A stretch of DNA of 23,364 nucleotides from assembly GCA_020440405.1 (NCBI GenBank), contig JAGROF010000010.1, positions 1-23,364 on the forward strand, read 5' to 3'. Position numbers and translations under genes: made by a program. Source of the DNA: Chlamydiia bacterium. Lineage in GTDB: Bacteria > Chlamydiota > Chlamydiia > Chlamydiales > Simkaniaceae. Positions within the stretch are counted from its first letter, which is position 1, and the number at the start of each line of letters is the position of its first letter. The notes under the pieces were generated by a model, which saw nothing but the letters and a program-made list of their open reading frames with translations, was not told where the DNA came from and ran no database searches. This document shows, piece by piece, positions 21,291-23,364 of this stretch.

Positions 21291-23333
21291 TTATCCCCTC
21301 AAGAGCTCCTTCACTAAGCGGTCCGCGCCGTAAATCTCATTCAATGCATGGATAATTACAGAGGAATGGACGCTGACAGCGCGCCCTTGATTTTGGTTGA
21401 ATTCGAAGTCCCACGTGAGAGAATGCACGTTTCCATCAAAGATGAGTCCAACGATTTCTTGTTTCGCATTGATCATGGGGCTTCCAGAATTTCCTCCGAT
21501 GATGTCATGGGTGGAGACGAAGTTAAAAGGGGTATTCTGGTCGACAACACCCTCTTTTTCAACCCAAGAGGGAGGAAGCATAAAAGGATCTTGATGGTGA
21601 TGATCGTTGGCTTTGCGGTACGCTTCTCGAATCGTAGATAAAGGATGAATGAATGTGCGCTGTTCAGGATAACCCATCAGCTCTCCTATAGAGAGGCGGA
21701 GGGTAAATGTGGCATCGGGATACATCGTTTCTCCAAACCGATCAAAAAGAAGGTGAGAGATTTTAGCATAGTGTTCATCTTTTGCTGCATCGAGTCCCTG
21801 TGTCATTTTTTCTCGCACAGTGCGTGCATAAGGATCCAATGCCTTTGCAAAAAGAATCAGAGGGTCCGTAGACGTTTTAACAGATTCAGGGTGTTCAACC
21901 CATTCCCTGCGGGTTTCTAGATCAAACAAGCGGGAATTTCTAAAAATCTCGTTCACGCAATCTTGGGGAGTTTTTCCAGCAAGGGCAGCTTGCATGGCAG
22001 GGTGATCGGCGCCCAATCCTTTTTTCATACGCTCGAGGCCGTCAATGAAAAGCTCCCGCTCGTACTCGAGGTAGAGAGGCTCTTCACTTAAAAGGGAAAG
22101 CTCCAAGGTGGGAAGTTCACTGTCGATATACTCTTTTAAGCGAAGCTCATTTGGTTTTGCGATCTCTTCAGAAAGACGGACAAAGTGCCGTGCCCAAGTA
22201 TACAGTTTCGAGAGGTTTGTAGCGGCAGTGCCCTCTAAATAAAAGTGCTCGGTATAATAATCTTTTGCTTCGTTTAGGGCTAAGGCAAGGGATGTCCAAG
22301 GCTGTTGTTCCTTTTCATTGAGAGTTGCAAGAAGCAAGAGTTCGCTTTTTCCTTTTTCAGAAATAATCGTTTGTTCATTGAGTCCTTTTTCGAGTGCTGC
22401 ATAGGCTTTTAGGGCATTGCTAAAGCGGTGTTTGTCTTGATCGGCAATCCGCGCTTCTTCGTCTCCTTGCAGAGCAAAGCGGTTAAAGCATCGGAGTTTT
22501 CCTTTCAAAAAGTCCATAAAAATGGGATAAGCATGGTCTCGATAGAAGATCAGGTGATCTTTGGTAAAGAGGCGCTCTGTCCGTCCAGGGTGCCCCAGGA
22601 CAAAAAGAGGTTCACGGAACTGTGGGCCGCTTAAGCTCCACCTAAAATATTCCTGGTTGTTTAAGGGCTTTCCATTTTCGTAAATGCGGAAAAAAGTGAC
22701 ATCAAGACAATGTCTAGGAAATTCAAAGTTTTCAATTTCTCCACCAAAAGAGGCAATGTGACTTTCTGGAGCCATGACAAGGCGTATATCGTTGAAACGT
22801 TTGTAATAGTAAAGGTGGTATAGTGCCCCTTGATAGAGTTTGACAATTTCTGGTTGAAGGGCTGTATCTTGCTTGGCGGCTTCTTTAATTTTTGCCATGT
22901 TTTTCTTACGCAGCTTTTCCTTTTCCTCCAAAGACATATCTGCAGTGATGCCTCGATTGACTTGGTCGGTCACATTTTGAATCGCAATGAGCTGATCCAT
23001 GTAAAGGTTAGGGCACTTAAGTTCATCTTCAAAACTTTGAGCATAGAACCCTTCTTTCATTAAGTCTTTTTCTTCACTTGAACAGTCATAGATTGCTCGT
23101 GAAGCCACGTGGTGGTTTGTCATCACAAGACCTTGAGAGGATACAAGGGATGCTGATCCCCCAGCACTGACGCGCAAGCAAGAGAGCTGTGCACGATTGA
23201 GCCAGGCGTCATCTATCTCGATGTTATATTCTACATTGATTTTTTCTTGGGGGACTAAGTTTAAAGGCCACATTCCTTCTTCTGCAAAGAGACAAAAAGG
23301 AAGAAGAATGGCAAGGAAGAGTTTTTTCGGCAT
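21291..23333 (-). CDS. S46 family dipeptidyl-peptidase
   Basis: A signal peptide (MPKKLFLAILLPFCLFA) leads into a 680-residue S46 serine peptidase, close to the usual 700-720. The catalytic His is in GLVMTNHHVASRAI (residues 69-80), the nucleophile Ser616 in GGNSGSPMIN, and the alpha-helical lid typical of the family lies between. S46 enzymes remove dipeptides from peptide N-termini in the periplasm. Gly634, in FDGN 18 residues after the Ser, aligns with the position that is Gly in DPP7 and Arg in DPP11, so a preference for hydrophobic rather than acidic P1 residues is inferred. The ATG follows the GGATAGGTTCAT box directly. The gene ends 75 bases before the MORN lipoprotein start, on the same strand. 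Confidence 0.93.
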   Translation of the reverse strand: MPKKLFLAILLPFCLFAEEGMWPLNLVPQEKINVEYNIEIDDAWLNRAQLSCLRVSAGGSASLVSSQGLVMTNHHVASRAIYDCSSEEKDLMKEGFYAQSFEDELKCPNLYMDQLIAIQNVTDQVNRGITADMSLEEKEKLRKKNMAKIKEAAKQDTALQPEIVKLYQGALYHLYYYKRFNDIRLVMAPESHIASFGGEIENFEFPRHCLDVTFFRIYENGKPLNNQEYFRWSLSGPQFREPLFVLGHPGRTERLFTKDHLIFYRDHAYPIFMDFLKGKLRCFNRFALQGDEEARIADQDKHRFSNALKAYAALEKGLNEQTIISEKGKSELLLLATLNEKEQQPWTSLALALNEAKDYYTEHFYLEGTAATNLSKLYTWARHFVRLSEEIAKPNELRLKEYIDSELPTLELSLLSEEPLYLEYERELFIDGLERMKKGLGADHPAMQAALAGKTPQDCVNEIFRNSRLFDLETRREWVEHPESVKTSTDPLILFAKALDPYARTVREKMTQGLDAAKDEHYAKISHLLFDRFGETMYPDATFTLRLSIGELMGYPEQRTFIHPLSTIREAYRKANDHHHQDPFMLPPSWVEKEGVVDQNTPFNFVSTHDIIGGNSGSPMINAKQEIVGLIFDGNVHSLTWDFEFNQNQGRAVSVHSSVIIHALNEIYGADRLVKELLRG

Positions 23334-23354
23334 ATGAACCTATCCAGTATTAAA
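23334..23354 (-). promoter_or_regulatory. Third copy of the GGATAGGTTCAT leader with -10 box
   Basis: On the minus strand TTTAAT (23349-23354), ACT, then GGATAGGTTCAT (23345-23334) abuts the ATG of the S46 peptidase. The layout matches the two copies at 19438-19604. The upstream part, if present, lies beyond the window. Confidence 0.6.
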
Positions 23355-23364
23355 GGATTTATTT

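Noticed and set aside
1..23364. CRISPR array, insertion sequence, prophage or integrase
   Set aside because: No regularly spaced direct repeats, transposase or integrase motifs were found; the tRNA-Arg has no repeated 3' end suggesting an integrated element.

Overview
The window looks like a stretch of chromosome from an environmental (non-Chlamydiaceae) member of the Chlamydiota. The basis is gene content and order, recalled without a database. The run lptB - LptA-like - LptC-like - kdsA - tRNA-Arg - KH protein - rluD - hemA resembles the C. trachomatis segment around CT653-CT662. The run nfo - rpsD - trhO (yceA) resembles CT625-CT627. Features not expected in C. trachomatis point to an amoeba-type relative: an asparaginyl-tRNA synthetase, an S46 peptidase, a heptosyltransferase-like enzyme and several orphan small genes. 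No species is claimed.

Layout. 1-3484: the 3' half of a GTP-dependent PEP carboxykinase, dtd, ndk (opposite strand), an orphan CxxC/CxxC protein and a family 9 glycosyltransferase. 3557-7038 (minus): an overlapping operon kdsA - lptC-like - lptA-like - lptB, joining Kdo synthesis to lipopolysaccharide export. 7118-9840: tRNA-Arg(TCT), then a very large DHH-family phosphoesterase. 9856-11878 (minus): a KH RNA-binding protein, rluD and three very small proteins with Ser/Asn/Gln-rich N-termini. 11967-14786 (plus): recX, a short glutamyl-tRNA reductase and an exported bactofilin-like membrane protein. 14783-17632 (minus): asnS, nfo and rpsD, overlapping. 17808-19241 (plus): a coiled-coil protein and trhO. 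19207-23364: a small coiled-coil protein, a tiny putative lipoprotein, ogt, a MORN/YwqK-like lipoprotein and an S46 dipeptidyl-peptidase.

The chromosome is compact. Many genes overlap by 1-50 bases, including TAATG stop/start junctions and convergent tails, and no gene-free stretch exceeds 300 bases. The longest gaps are 19381-19602 (a divergent promoter region made of two inverted copies of one module), 17633-17807 (promoters for rpsD and the coiled-coil gene) and 12549-12684 (a long inverted repeat before hemA). No insertion sequence, phage gene, integrase or CRISPR array was seen.

The most unusual items are: (1) a roughly 73-base promoter/leader module duplicated in inverted orientation at 19438-19604, whose leader box GGATAGGTTCAT recurs next to the S46 peptidase start at the window's right edge; (2) the 875-residue DHH protein with hundreds of residues inserted between its metal-binding motifs; (3) the cluster of small secreted-looking proteins upstream of rluD; (4) a bactofilin-like domain behind a signal peptide and joined to a membrane domain.
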